A DNA stretch of 37,302 nt from a virus: IMG/VR virus record IMGVR_UViG_3300042453_001570, positions 1-37,302 of that record, one strand, 5' to 3'. Both the position numbers and the translations under genes were made by a program. Shown here in pieces: positions 8,459-13,738 of the stretch. Positions within the stretch are counted from its first letter, which is position 1; each line of letters starts with the position of its first letter. The notes below the pieces were generated by a model, which was not told the DNA's origin, did no database searches, and worked only from the letters and a program-made list of their open reading frames with translations.

Positions 8459-8839
8459 TTATCCAAAAATAATATTAGCCAAAATGTTTTGGTCGTCTTC
8501 CCATACTGGCGTAGTGGAAGCGGGAGTGGCCCATTTCAGTCCAGTTCCCGTGGAAGAATCTGCTACCAGAATCTGGTCATTACTACCAACTCCCAATCGA
8601 GCGACCGTGTTGTCCGCGCTACCAACAAGCAAATCACCCTTAGCGTCAACCGTGCTAAGAGCAACCTTGCCGTCTAGCAGCGTCGTAATCGCGCTAGATG
8701 CCGAAATATACTCGGCAATATCTCCAAGACCAATTTTCTTGGTCGTAGTCGTGCTAGTATCAACAACTGGCAAAACATCAGCCGCGACAGCATCAATAGC
8801 CGTTAATGCGGTTAACTGAGAAATTTTAAGGTCAGCCAC
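8459..8839 (-). CDS. Fibre-like structural protein
   Basis: A 126-residue protein starting at GTG 8839, overlapping the previous stop by one base (TAGTG). The N-terminus (LKISQLTALTAIDAVAADVLPVVDTS) is a pattern common at the start of phage tail fibres and neck fibres. The middle part (AKGDLLVGSADNTVARLGVGSNDQILVAD) is a widespread fibre repeat segment. Its last residues (DDQNILANIIFG) resemble the end of the protein at 31787-31557 (DDQIVLGSQIFG). Confidence 0.75.
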   Translation of the reverse strand: MADLKISQLTALTAIDAVAADVLPVVDTSTTTTKKIGLGDIAEYISASSAITTLLDGKVALSTVDAKGDLLVGSADNTVARLGVGSNDQILVADSSTGTGLKWATPASTTPVWEDDQNILANIIFG

Positions 8840-9135
8840 TACAGATTACCTGCTTCCAACAAAATAAACGACCCGTCTTCCAATAGCAAATCGTTCCCTA
8901 GTTCATCCTCAAGGTTACTCGCCGTGTAATCAGGGTCATTCCAATACGAGTTTGCCAAATCACCCAGCGTGGTACCGACGGCACCAGCGGTAACATAAAA
9001 GTCGTACTGCAAAGTGCCACGCTTGTCCAAACCAACACTAGACCAATGGGCATATAGCAAATCGCCCAAAGTGTCTCCAACCGTTGGGTACAACGCCTTG
9101 AGCGCCACATACATCGCGTCGTTAGTTGTCGCCAT
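8839..9135 (-). CDS. Hypothetical small virion-associated protein
   Basis: A 98-residue acidic protein. It has two similar segments, TVGDTLGDLLYAHW (about 18-31) and AVGTTLGDLANSYW (about 52-65), so it may contain a short internal duplication of about 34 residues. The C-terminus repeats LLEDGSFILLEAG, a turn-rich beta segment. It overlaps the small-terminase gene by 14 bases. No function is recognised; position suggests a structural protein. Confidence 0.65.
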   Translation of the reverse strand: MATTNDAMYVALKALYPTVGDTLGDLLYAHWSSVGLDKRGTLQYDFYVTAGAVGTTLGDLANSYWNDPDYTASNLEDELGNDLLLEDGSFILLEAGNL

Positions 9136-9565
9136 TATCCACCTTGGTTGCCTTGGTTTCCAAACGGAAACGCTGTTCGTTGCTAGCGTGCAAAGAAATC
9201 AACTCAGCCAACTCCGCATCCGACAACTCACTCGCCTTAGAGGTATGCTCCACATTAACCTGCACAGGAGCCAAACGGCCCGTAGCCTGGAGATACAACT
9301 TAGCCGAATTATTATCCCCCTCCAAAGCACGCTGAAACAAATTGTCAAGCAACGCTTGGGTTCGCTCAGGCGAACCTTGAAGGTCACTTACACGCTTTTC
9401 CCACTCCGACTTAAACGCTGGCTTCTTCTTCCACCTTCTTAGAGTAGTCTCGTCAATACTATTCTCTAGCGCATAAGCAGCCTGAGAGGAAGGCACCCTG
9501 CCGTTAGGCGGGGTGACCAACCAATTGAGAAACTTCTCCTGGCGTTCATCCAAGAAATCAGACAT
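9122..9565 (-). CDS. Small terminase subunit-like protein
   Basis: A 147-residue protein, first gene of the leftward arm. The N-terminal helix-turn-helix (KFLNWLVTPPNGRVPSSQAAYALENSIDETTLRRWKKKPAF, about residues 11-51) is like the phBC6A51-type DNA-binding domain of small terminases. The helical middle (ALLDNLFQRALEGDNNSAKLYLQATG) would form the oligomer core. It would recognise the packaging site for TerL. TerL is several genes downstream instead of adjacent, which is unusual but known. It starts at ATG 9565 with TAGGGAAC 16 bases upstream. Confidence 0.7.
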   Translation of the reverse strand: MSDFLDERQEKFLNWLVTPPNGRVPSSQAAYALENSIDETTLRRWKKKPAFKSEWEKRVSDLQGSPERTQALLDNLFQRALEGDNNSAKLYLQATGRLAPVQVNVEHTSKASELSDAELAELISLHASNEQRFRLETKATKVDNGDN

Positions 9566-9581
9566 TCAACATAGCCACCCT

Positions 9582-9589
9582 GTTCCCTA
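9582..9589 (-). repeat. TAGGGAAC motif before the small terminase gene
   Basis: CTAGGGAACAGGG on the minus strand, 16 bases before ATG 9565. Confidence 0.65.
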
Positions 9590-9668
9590 GTGTTACAGTT
9601 TGATTAAATTTTAGACCCCAAATGTTACAAGTTGAGCGTCTGTCCGCGCCGTTACTGGATGTTGTGTT

Positions 9669-9686
9669 AACTTGTATGCAACTTGT
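9669..9686 (+). promoter_or_regulatory. Direct AACTTGT pair (putative operator)
   Basis: AACTTGT at 9669-9675 and 9680-9686 start 11 bases apart, on the same face of the helix. An inverted copy, ACAAGTT, is at 9627-9633. Suggests regulator binding between the two arms. Confidence 0.5.
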
Positions 9687-9687
9687 C

Positions 9688-9695
9688 TAGGGAAC
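9688..9695 (+). repeat. TAGGGAAC motif facing the early arm
   Basis: The only gene-flanking copy on the plus strand. It abuts the second AACTTGT of the putative operator. Confidence 0.65.
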
Positions 9696-9730
9696 GGGCT
9701 GTTTTTGATATGGGGGAACCACACGGAGGG

Positions 9731-9772
9731 GGACCGTTGGCACGGTCCGACACGCGAACCCAGTGAGCGTGT
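9731..9772 (+). other. Two adjacent hairpins in the early leader
   Basis: GGACCGT (9731-9737) pairs perfectly with ACGGTCC (9742-9748) around a 4-base loop. Immediately after, ACACGC (9750-9755) pairs with GCGTGT (9767-9772). No T-run follows, so these are not standard terminators. They may structure the 5' leader of the first rightward transcript. Confidence 0.6.
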
Positions 9773-9832
9773 TCGTAACTGAGAAATATATTTTATTCTA
9801 GTCCCGTACAGCATGGACAGAAACGAGGGGTA

Positions 9833-9934
9833 GTGGGAACATTCCTGATTATAGTAGGGACTGCGATTTCTACTTTGGTGGGTATCGCTGTTGCTCTCAG
9901 GTTGATACTTTCGGAGTGGATTGATGACAAGTGA
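9833..9934 (+). CDS. Tiny membrane peptide
   Basis: A 33-residue frame from GTG 9833, with GAGGGG just upstream, to TGA 9934. Residues 2-26 (GTFLIIVGTAISTLVGIAVALRLIL) form one long hydrophobic segment ending in SEWIDDK. It overlaps the next small gene by 11 bases, as expected of a coupled phage micro-operon. The ribosome-site spacing is short (2-3 bases) and there is no ATG, so the call is moderate. Confidence 0.5.
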   Translation: MGTFLIIVGTAISTLVGIAVALRLILSEWIDDK

Positions 9935-10019
9935 AAATAAGCCCGCGCCGCAGGCGCTTAGCGAGTCGGACCGCCTGTTGGCTCAGGTGTACGCGAAAAC
10001 CAAGAAAAAGCGTAAGTAG
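9924..10019 (+). CDS. 31-residue hypothetical protein
   Basis: ATG 9924 follows CGGAGTGG, a usable ribosome site. The product is polar and basic at the end (VYAKTKKKRK). The TAG stop overlaps the GTG of the next gene by one base (TAGTG), so it is a link in a chain of four coupled small genes. Function unknown. Confidence 0.6.
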   Translation: MTSENKPAPQALSESDRLLAQVYAKTKKKRK

Positions 10020-10423
10020 TGGCCTATAGCAAGCCAGAGTTGCGTAACCGTCTAAAGAACCAAATTATGGCTGGTACCCAGGGCGGTAAGGCTGGTCAAT
10101 GGTCTGCCCGTAAAGCACAGTTGCTGGCCCAGCGTTACGAGAAGGCTGGGGGTGGTTACACGGGTCCGAAAACCAAAGCCCAATCCAACCTGAGTAAGTG
10201 GACGAAAGAGGAGTGGCGCACCAAGTCTGGTAAACCGTCCACCCAAGGCCCTAAGGCTACTGGTGAAAGGTATCTACCCAAGAAAGCCATTAATAGTTTG
10301 ACAGCAGCCGAGTATGCTGCCACTACCCGCGCTAAGCGTAAAGGCACCCAGCGTGGACAACAGTTCGTACCTAATACGCCAGCAGCGAAGCGCGCTGGTC
10401 GTGCAGCCAGAAAGGCAAAATAA
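10019..10423 (+). CDS. Basic conserved protein, DUF5872-like
   Basis: A 134-residue basic protein from GTG 10019. The segment GGKAGQWSARKAQLLAQRYEKAGGGYTGPKTKAQSNLSKWTKEEW and the following TKSGKPSTQGPKATGERYLP match, from memory, a domain (DUF5872) found in phages and large DNA viruses. It has no known activity. The C-terminus is a lysine/arginine/alanine tail (AAKRAGRAARKAK). It is coupled on both sides by one-base overlaps. Its basic nature would suit nucleic-acid binding, but that is inference. Confidence 0.8.
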   Translation: MAYSKPELRNRLKNQIMAGTQGGKAGQWSARKAQLLAQRYEKAGGGYTGPKTKAQSNLSKWTKEEWRTKSGKPSTQGPKATGERYLPKKAINSLTAAEYAATTRAKRKGTQRGQQFVPNTPAAKRAGRAARKAK

Positions 10424-10740
10424 TGGCAACAGCAAAACGCGACCCACGGCTCGCCAGAGCAGGAGTCGCAGGCTACAACAAGCCAAAGCGAACCCCAGGC
10501 CACCCAACCAAATCACACATCGTAGTAGCCAAATCTGGTGGTCAAGTTAAAACCATCCGCTTTGGACAACAAGGCGTGCGAACCAACCAGACCGCTGGAC
10601 AACGCGAAGCGTTCAAGTCCCGCCACTCAAAGAACATTGCGCGCGGACCATTGTCCGCCGCCTACTGGGCCGACAAAGTGAAATGGTCACCATCCAAGAC
10701 AGCGCAGCCACGCAACAAGAAATGGGTTAAAGGCTCTTAG
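10423..10740 (+). CDS. Basic conserved protein, DUF6321-like
   Basis: A 105-residue very basic protein. The block GYNKPKRTPGHPTKSHIVVAKSGG plus IRFGQQGV and SFKARH-like AFKSRHSKNIARGPLSAAYWADKVKW is a conserved phage/viral pattern that I recall as DUF6321. It is commonly next to DUF5872-like genes, as here. The start ATG overlaps the preceding TAA by one base. It is the last gene before the strong terminator at 10784-10811. Function unknown; it may bind DNA or RNA. Confidence 0.8.
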   Translation: MATAKRDPRLARAGVAGYNKPKRTPGHPTKSHIVVAKSGGQVKTIRFGQQGVRTNQTAGQREAFKSRHSKNIARGPLSAAYWADKVKWSPSKTAQPRNKKWVKGS

Positions 10741-10783
10741 GTTTTGTGACACAATTGTAACAATACTGTAACACAACAGAAAC

Positions 10784-10811
10784 AAAACCACCCCTAGCGG
10801 GGTGGTTTTTC
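10784..10811 (+). terminator. Strong rho-independent terminator
   Basis: AAAACCACCCC (10784-10794) pairs perfectly with GGGGTGGTTTT (10799-10809) around TAGC and is followed by TTC. The 5' arm starts with A's, so it could also work on the opposite strand. It closes the first rightward cluster. Confidence 0.9.
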
Positions 10812-10912
10812 TGTATCCAAACCCATACAAAATAAGGCCCAAACAGCCAACCAAAACCGACACAACTGGCAGCATGGACAAGCCAGATGCCTTGTATGGC
10901 CCGTTTTTAATT

Positions 10913-10941
10913 TTAACAAATTGGCTATGCGTTGTTATAGT
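10913..10941 (+). promoter_or_regulatory. Sigma-70-type promoter
   Basis: TTAACA (10913-10918) and TATAGT (10936-10941) are separated by exactly 17 bases. The site lies in an AT-rich island just after the terminator and just before the structured leader of the next gene block. Transcription would begin at about 10948, at the foot of the first leader hairpin. Confidence 0.7.
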
Positions 10942-11132
10942 ACTACCGACAAAGGGGGCGTAGCCCCCCCATGCCCCCCGTCGGTCACGCGCGCACCCGT
11001 CCGACCGCGCATTTGCGCACGCACCCGCCCATCCGCAAAGCCCCCCAAAAAAATGCCGAGCCTCACGAGCAGGCGGGCGGGCGAGTACGGAACGACCCTG
11101 TTGCGAATCGGCACATATACGCGGGCGGGGGT

Positions 11133-11144
11133 GTGCGTCATAGA
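11133..11144 (+). repeat. GTGCGTCATAGA repeat, copy 1
   Basis: Exact copy preceded by a G-rich stretch. GCACA upstream can pair with TGTGC of the repeat. No gene start follows closely. Confidence 0.7.
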
Positions 11145-11214
11145 AGGGGGGCAATTCAGTCGATGGCACACGCCATGTCCACCGAGCGTCGCAACGCGGC
11201 GAGCGGGTGGGGGG

Positions 11215-11226
11215 ATGCGTCATAGA
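11215..11226 (+). repeat. GTGCGTCATAGA repeat, copy 2
   Basis: One mismatch at the first base (ATGCGTCATAGA). It is preceded by a run of G's, lies 82 bases after copy 1, and its upstream pairing is weaker than in the other copies. Confidence 0.65.
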
Positions 11227-11298
11227 CGGAGGGTGCTGTTACGGTGGTCATGCTGTCCACGCTGTAACGGTAGCACACACACGCTTGCTGGTGGGGGT

Positions 11299-11310
11299 GT
11301 GCGTCATAGA
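11299..11310 (+). repeat. GTGCGTCATAGA repeat, copy 3
   Basis: Exact copy 84 bases after copy 2. Upstream GCACAC pairs with GTGTGC. The ATG of the 77-aa gene lies about 30 bases downstream, behind AAAGGAG. Confidence 0.7.
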
Positions 11311-11339
11311 GTGACGGCAACAATAACAAAGGAGCCAAC

Positions 11340-11573
11340 ATGGCACGCAAAGCAACACAGGTTATGGGCGGTTACGCCCGAGTCGGGGCTGATTGGACGG
11401 TGGGATTCCCTGCCGACAAGGCTCCCAACGAGGGTGCGACCGTGCAGGTTCGCAAGGTGGATGGTGAGGTGAACGAGGTTCGCGTGAAGCGGGCTGTTGC
11501 GGTCACGATTCCTGCGAATGACAATGCGATTCCGACGGTGTTCTTCACTTACGCGAAGATTGCGAAGAAGTAG
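11340..11573 (+). CDS. Small beta-rich protein followed by a ribozyme
   Basis: A 77-residue protein with an excellent ribosome site (AAAGGAG, 6 bases before ATG). The pattern WTVGFPADKAPNEGATVQVRKVDGEVNEVRVKRAVAV resembles small phage domains of alternating beta strands with W near the start and a G-x-x-V-x-V turn. I do not recognise a function. The sequence is strongly basic at the end (YAKIAKK). Its TAG stop supplies the first base of stem II of the hammerhead ribozyme, so its mRNA would be cut about 30 bases after the stop codon. The strong signal and upstream promoter suggest high expression. Confidence 0.8.
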   Translation: MARKATQVMGGYARVGADWTVGFPADKAPNEGATVQVRKVDGEVNEVRVKRAVAVTIPANDNAIPTVFFTYAKIAKK

Positions 11574-11630
11574 GACGAAACACGGGGGTTCGCCCCCGTG
11601 TCCACGGATTTTGTCCGTGCTGATGAGTCC
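11573..11630 (+). ncRNA. Type II hammerhead ribozyme
   Basis: All conserved core bases are present in the correct permuted order. Stem II is open: GGAC (11573-11576) pairs with GUCC (11627-11630), including the conserved C-G pair next to the core. GAAA is 11577-11580. Stem III pairs 11580-11588 with 11593-11601 (nine perfect pairs, A-U next to the cleavage site) around a UUCG loop (11589-11592). The cleavage triplet GUC is 11600-11602, so the cut falls after C11602. Stem I pairs CACGGA (11603-11608) with UCCGUG (11614-11619). CUGAUGA is 11620-11626. Confidence 0.93.
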
Positions 11631-11650
11631 AACAACATAGGAGGCGAGTT

Positions 11651-11797
11651 ATGCGTAGCGAGGACAGTAAGGTTATGCCGAAGGGCGATTATTGTTGCCC
11701 GAAGTGCGAGAATAGGGTTACCCTGTTTGTTCGGGTGTCCGAGGTGGTTTGTGGTCGCCACACGCAGGGCGTGGTGGCGATGGTTCGGTCAAAATAG
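11651..11797 (+). CDS. Small zinc-ribbon protein
   Basis: A 48-residue protein from ATG 11651 behind AGGAGG. It has CCPKC near residue 15-19 and CGRH at residues 34-37, a likely C-x2-C...C-x2-H zinc site. It is the first gene after the ribozyme, so its mRNA would begin at the new 5'-OH end produced at 11602/11603. Ribozyme cleavage could therefore separate its expression from that of the upstream gene. Function unknown. Confidence 0.75.
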   Translation: MRSEDSKVMPKGDYCCPKCENRVTLFVRVSEVVCGRHTQGVVAMVRSK

Positions 11798-11886
11798 TTC
11801 GCAATGCGGTGAGGGCGCACAGGGTAATCCCCTGCCTTGTGCGTCTGACTCCATGGTGCGGAACCATGGCTACAATAGGAGCGATT
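11798..11886 (+). other. Intergenic stretch with two hairpins
   Basis: GCGCACA and TGTGCGT (one wobble) enclose a second GGG/CCC pairing, and CCATGGT pairs with ACCATGG around GCGGA. The region ends in AGGAG, the ribosome site of the next small gene. It has no T-run and no coding frame of note. Confidence 0.45.
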
Positions 11887-11961
11887 ATGGGTTGGCATAA
11901 TGAGGTGTTGGATAGGTTGGATGACCGCGAGGCGGAAATCCTTGAGCGTGAAGAGGGCTGA
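11887..11961 (+). CDS. 24-residue peptide
   Basis: ATG 11887 lies behind AGGAGCGATT, a good ribosome site. The product is very acidic (LDRLDDREAEILEREEG) and probably helical. Its TGA overlaps the next ATG (TGATG). Such micro-genes are common in this kind of phage region, but the call rests only on the start signal and coupling. Confidence 0.5.
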   Translation: MGWHNEVLDRLDDREAEILEREEG

Positions 11962-12074
11962 TGGGTTTTCGTCGCCGTTATTCGGTGAATAGAATGTTCG
12001 GGGATAATGTTTTCGAGGCATTGTTCTGGGCGTTGCGAGGCAAGTGTTTCATTATGGACAAGGAGGACAAGTAG
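11961..12074 (+). CDS. 37-residue peptide
   Basis: The frame starts at ATG 11961, overlapping the upstream TGA, and ends in TAG 12074, which overlaps the next GTG. The product is basic at the start (GFRRRYSVNRMFG) with an aromatic middle (FEALFWALRGKCF). There is no recognisable domain. It is supported by coupling on both sides. Confidence 0.5.
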   Translation: MGFRRRYSVNRMFGDNVFEALFWALRGKCFIMDKEDK

Positions 12075-12235
12075 TGTCTAGGTGGGGTATTATGATGGGC
12101 GATGGGAAAATCATCGCGGATGGTTATGATAGTCAATGGAGTGCCGTTCTGGCATTGGGCGAGATTCGTTATGCGGGTAATGTCGATGCTATTTTGGTGG
12201 AATGGATGGATTTTGATTGGGAGGAGCAGAAATGA
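12074..12235 (+). CDS. 53-residue hypothetical protein
   Basis: GTG 12074 is preferred over the earlier in-frame ATG because AGGAGG lies 8-9 bases upstream and the start overlaps the previous stop. The sequence (WGIMMGDGKIIADGYDSQWSAVLALGEIRYAGNVDAILVEW) looks like a small alpha/beta fold. The end EEQK overlaps the next ATG (ATGA). Function unknown. Confidence 0.65.
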   Translation: MSRWGIMMGDGKIIADGYDSQWSAVLALGEIRYAGNVDAILVEWMDFDWEEQK

Positions 12236-12450
12236 GTTTGTCACGCAAGGATTATGAGGCAATCGCTAAGGCGATTACGGATACGAAACAGTCTCATCGT
12301 GGGCTTGATGAGTTCTTTTATGAGGCTGTTGAGGGCGCGTTGGAGGAACTTGAGGAGCGTTTGGCGGATTATTTCCTTACGGATAATCCGCGATTTGATG
12401 CGACTAGGTTTTATGGTGCTTGTGCCGATTTGGAGGTGGGCAATGGTTGA
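12232..12450 (+). CDS. 72-residue acidic helical protein
   Basis: ATG 12232 (MSLSRKDYEAIAKAI) overlaps the upstream TGA as ATGA, with GAGGAG before it; the earlier in-frame ATG is less likely. The protein is acidic and helical (EAVEGALEELEERLADYF). A similar type, with KDYEAIAxAI near the start, is common in mycobacteriophage and related phage early regions, where its role is unknown. Confidence 0.7.
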   Translation: MSLSRKDYEAIAKAITDTKQSHRGLDEFFYEAVEGALEELEERLADYFLTDNPRFDATRFYGACADLEVGNG

Positions 12451-12799
12451 GTGTGACGGTTGTGGCAAATTGTGCGAGGAAGCAGCAGACAAGGGCAGAA
12501 TCGACTATGGTTGGGAACTTGAGGCTTATCGTTTCGGGTTCTATGGTGGGTTCACCGATGTTACGGGCGATGACCCTCAAGATGTGTGGCAGGTTTGCCA
12601 TAATTGTGTGGTTGCGCTGATGAAAGCGTTGCCTCGATTGGGAGGCAAGTTGAGGGTTGGTGGTCATCCGTCTGTAACGGATTCCCCTTGCTGTCGTTGG
12701 GCTTGGTCTCATCGTGATGGTAAATTGTTGTCCCCGAACGAAGATTTGACTGATTGGGAGGAGGTGAATGATGTACCGTTTTCTGGATTGGGTTCATGA
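12443..12799 (+). CDS. Cysteine-rich putative zinc protein
   Basis: A 118-residue protein from ATG 12443 with GGAGG upstream. It has an N-terminal C-x2-C-x3-C (ECDGCGKLC), then DVWQVCHNCVVALMKALP in the middle and a later CCRW. The CHNC segment followed by a hydrophobic helix is typical of small phage zinc proteins. It overlaps its neighbours by 8 and 32 bases. Function unknown. Confidence 0.75.
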   Translation: MVECDGCGKLCEEAADKGRIDYGWELEAYRFGFYGGFTDVTGDDPQDVWQVCHNCVVALMKALPRLGGKLRVGGHPSVTDSPCCRWAWSHRDGKLLSPNEDLTDWEEVNDVPFSGLGS

Positions 12800-12911
12800 T
12801 TGGCTAACAGATGGCCGCGCCGATAAGGTGGTTGGCGTGTTGTTGGTTGCTTGGATGGGCTTGATGGCTTGGATGATTGCTATAACAATTATTTGGGCTG
12901 TTGTTAGTTGA
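12768..12911 (+). CDS. Small membrane protein
   Basis: A 47-residue protein from ATG 12768 (or the adjacent ATG 12771) behind GGGAGGAGG. After a short soluble head (YRFLDWVHDWLTDGRADK) one membrane segment fills residues about 22-46 (VVGVLLVAWMGLMAWMIAITIIWAVV). It is nested 32 bases into the end of the previous gene. Function unknown; it could be a minor membrane-active early protein. Confidence 0.6.
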   Translation: MMYRFLDWVHDWLTDGRADKVVGVLLVAWMGLMAWMIAITIIWAVVS

Positions 12912-12917
12912 GTTGCC

Positions 12918-12947
12918 CGCCACCTGGGCGGTGGCGTGCGTCATAGA
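12918..12947 (+). repeat. GTGCGTCATAGA hairpin repeat, copy 4
   Basis: CGCCACC (12918-12924) pairs with GGTGGCG (12930-12936), and the exact repeat occupies 12936-12947. AAAGGAG and the ATG of the next gene follow within 34 bases. Confidence 0.75.
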
Positions 12948-12980
12948 TAGGTCGGCAAGGACAAACAAAGGAGAATAATC

Positions 12981-13634
12981 ATGCCGAATTGGTGCTATAC
13001 GAACATGGAAGTAAGAGGCAAGTACGAGGATTTGGTGCGGTTCCGTGAGGCGATTCGTGTCCGTCACAGGGACGAGTCGCGTGTGGAATGGTCGCTGAAT
13101 CAGTTGTTCCCGATTCCTGAGGAGTTGGAGCAGACCGTTAGCGGTTGGACTAGCGATGAAGCCGAGCAGGCGAAACGCGAGGCTCAGTATGCGACTAATC
13201 GTGAGAAGTATGGTTTCTCGGATTGGTACGATTGGGCTAATGCGAATTGGAGTACGAAGTGGGGTGCGTGTAATGTGGAGTTTGATTGCGACGATTTCCC
13301 TGAGGGTACTGATTCGATTCATTTGCGGTTCGAGTCTGCGTGGGGTCCTGCGACGGGGTTGTTGGCAAACATTTCGGGGAAGTTTCCCGAACTTGCGTTC
13401 GCCACTTGGCTTGAGGAGGAGGGCTTGGCGTTCATTGGGTGCGAAGTATTCCATGATGGTGAAATGGTTTATGATTGCGCTGTAGAGTACGAGGAAATGA
13501 ACTTGCCCGATGTTGATTGGGAAGACGACGAGTCCATTGAGGCGTACAATGATGCCAAAGTGGATGTGTTGGACAGGATGATGGATTCGGCTACAATGAG
13601 GGCTGACGCAATTTATCGTACCATCACAGAGTAA
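12981..13634 (+). CDS. Api92/YubB-like protein (DUF1281-type)
   Basis: A 217-residue protein. The MPNWCYTNMEVRG start, the NQLFPIPEEL segment, the WYDWANANWSTKWGACNVEFD block and SAWGPATGLLANISGKFPEL are hallmarks of the ferredoxin-like Api92 family found in phages and conjugative plasmids. Its biochemical role is unknown. The C-terminal 50 residues are very acidic. The start is behind AAAGGAG. The gene stands alone between two GTGCGTCATAGA hairpins, so it may be a separate transcription unit. Confidence 0.85.
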   Translation: MPNWCYTNMEVRGKYEDLVRFREAIRVRHRDESRVEWSLNQLFPIPEELEQTVSGWTSDEAEQAKREAQYATNREKYGFSDWYDWANANWSTKWGACNVEFDCDDFPEGTDSIHLRFESAWGPATGLLANISGKFPELAFATWLEEEGLAFIGCEVFHDGEMVYDCAVEYEEMNLPDVDWEDDESIEAYNDAKVDVLDRMMDSATMRADAIYRTITE

Positions 13635-13635
13635 A

Positions 13636-13670
13636 GCACGCCCCGCATGGGTGGGGGCGTGCGTCATAGA
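13636..13670 (+). repeat. GTGCGTCATAGA hairpin repeat, copy 5
   Basis: GCACGCCCC (13636-13644) pairs perfectly with GGGGCGTGC (13654-13662). The repeat is 13659-13670. It starts two bases after the upstream stop codon. Confidence 0.8.
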
Positions 13671-13699
13671 TAAGGTCTGACGGTTGCCGCTGGGGCAGT

Positions 13700-13723
13700 C
13701 GTCATAGCAGTCCCTGTGGGGAC
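13700..13723 (+). repeat. Partial TCATAG repeat with hairpin, copy 6
   Basis: CGTCATAG at 13700-13707 is followed by GTCCC/GGGAC (13710-13714 with 13719-13723), then AGGAGG. The ATG of the AAA+ gene is about 30 bases after the motif, the same distance as for copies 3 and 4. Confidence 0.5.
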
Positions 13724-13738
13724 AGGAGGAAAGCAATA

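Larger units (their letters stand above)
9566..9832. promoter_or_regulatory. Divergent control region between the late and early arms
   Basis: This 267-base gap is where both arms begin. It contains ACAAGTT at 9627-9633 and its inverse AACTTGT at 9669-9675 and 9680-9686; the last two are 11 bases apart, one helical turn, as expected for an operator. TAGGGAAC motifs face outward at 9582-9589 (minus) and 9688-9695 (plus). A possible leftward -10 (TAAAAT) lies at 9613-9608. Two hairpins at 9731-9748 and 9750-9772 precede an AT-rich block with TATTCT. Exact start sites are not determined. Confidence 0.6.
10942..11339 (+). other. Long GC-rich structured leader / non-coding region
   Basis: About 400 bases with no credible gene. 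It starts with a nested hairpin: ACCGAC (10945-10950) pairs with GTCGGT (10980-10985), enclosing GGGGGC (10954-10959) and GCCCCC (10963-10968). Then comes a tract dense in CGCACCCG-like words and three copies of the GTGCGTCATAGA hairpin repeat spaced 82 and 84 bases apart. Base use is far richer in G and C than in the genes around it. It may be a regulatory leader, a stand-alone RNA or a replication origin. Confidence 0.55.

Noticed and set aside
9582-9695. TAGGGAAC read as the -35 (GGGAACA) of an ECF-sigma promoter
   Set aside because: No matching -10 (GTT-like) at 16-18 bases in most copies, and several copies lie only 12-16 bases from a start codon.
10687-11223. 178-codon minus-strand frame with hydrophobic stretches
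   Set aside because: Runs through a perfect terminator and the GC-rich leader; its membrane-like look comes from the antisense of low-complexity sequence.
10921-11472. 183-codon plus-strand frame over the leader
   Set aside because: Arg/Pro/Cys-rich translation of GC-rich hairpins; overlaps the start of the well-supported 77-aa gene in another frame.
12617-12623. Second CTGATGA word, tested as a hammerhead core (also 23033-23039)
   Set aside because: Both are inside coding frames and lack a nearby GAAA and the three stems.
13636-13670. GTGCGTCATAGA hairpin tested as another hammerhead, because a stem is followed by GUC
   Set aside because: No GAAA/CUGAUGA core is in place and the pairs next to GUC do not fit; treated as a separate element.
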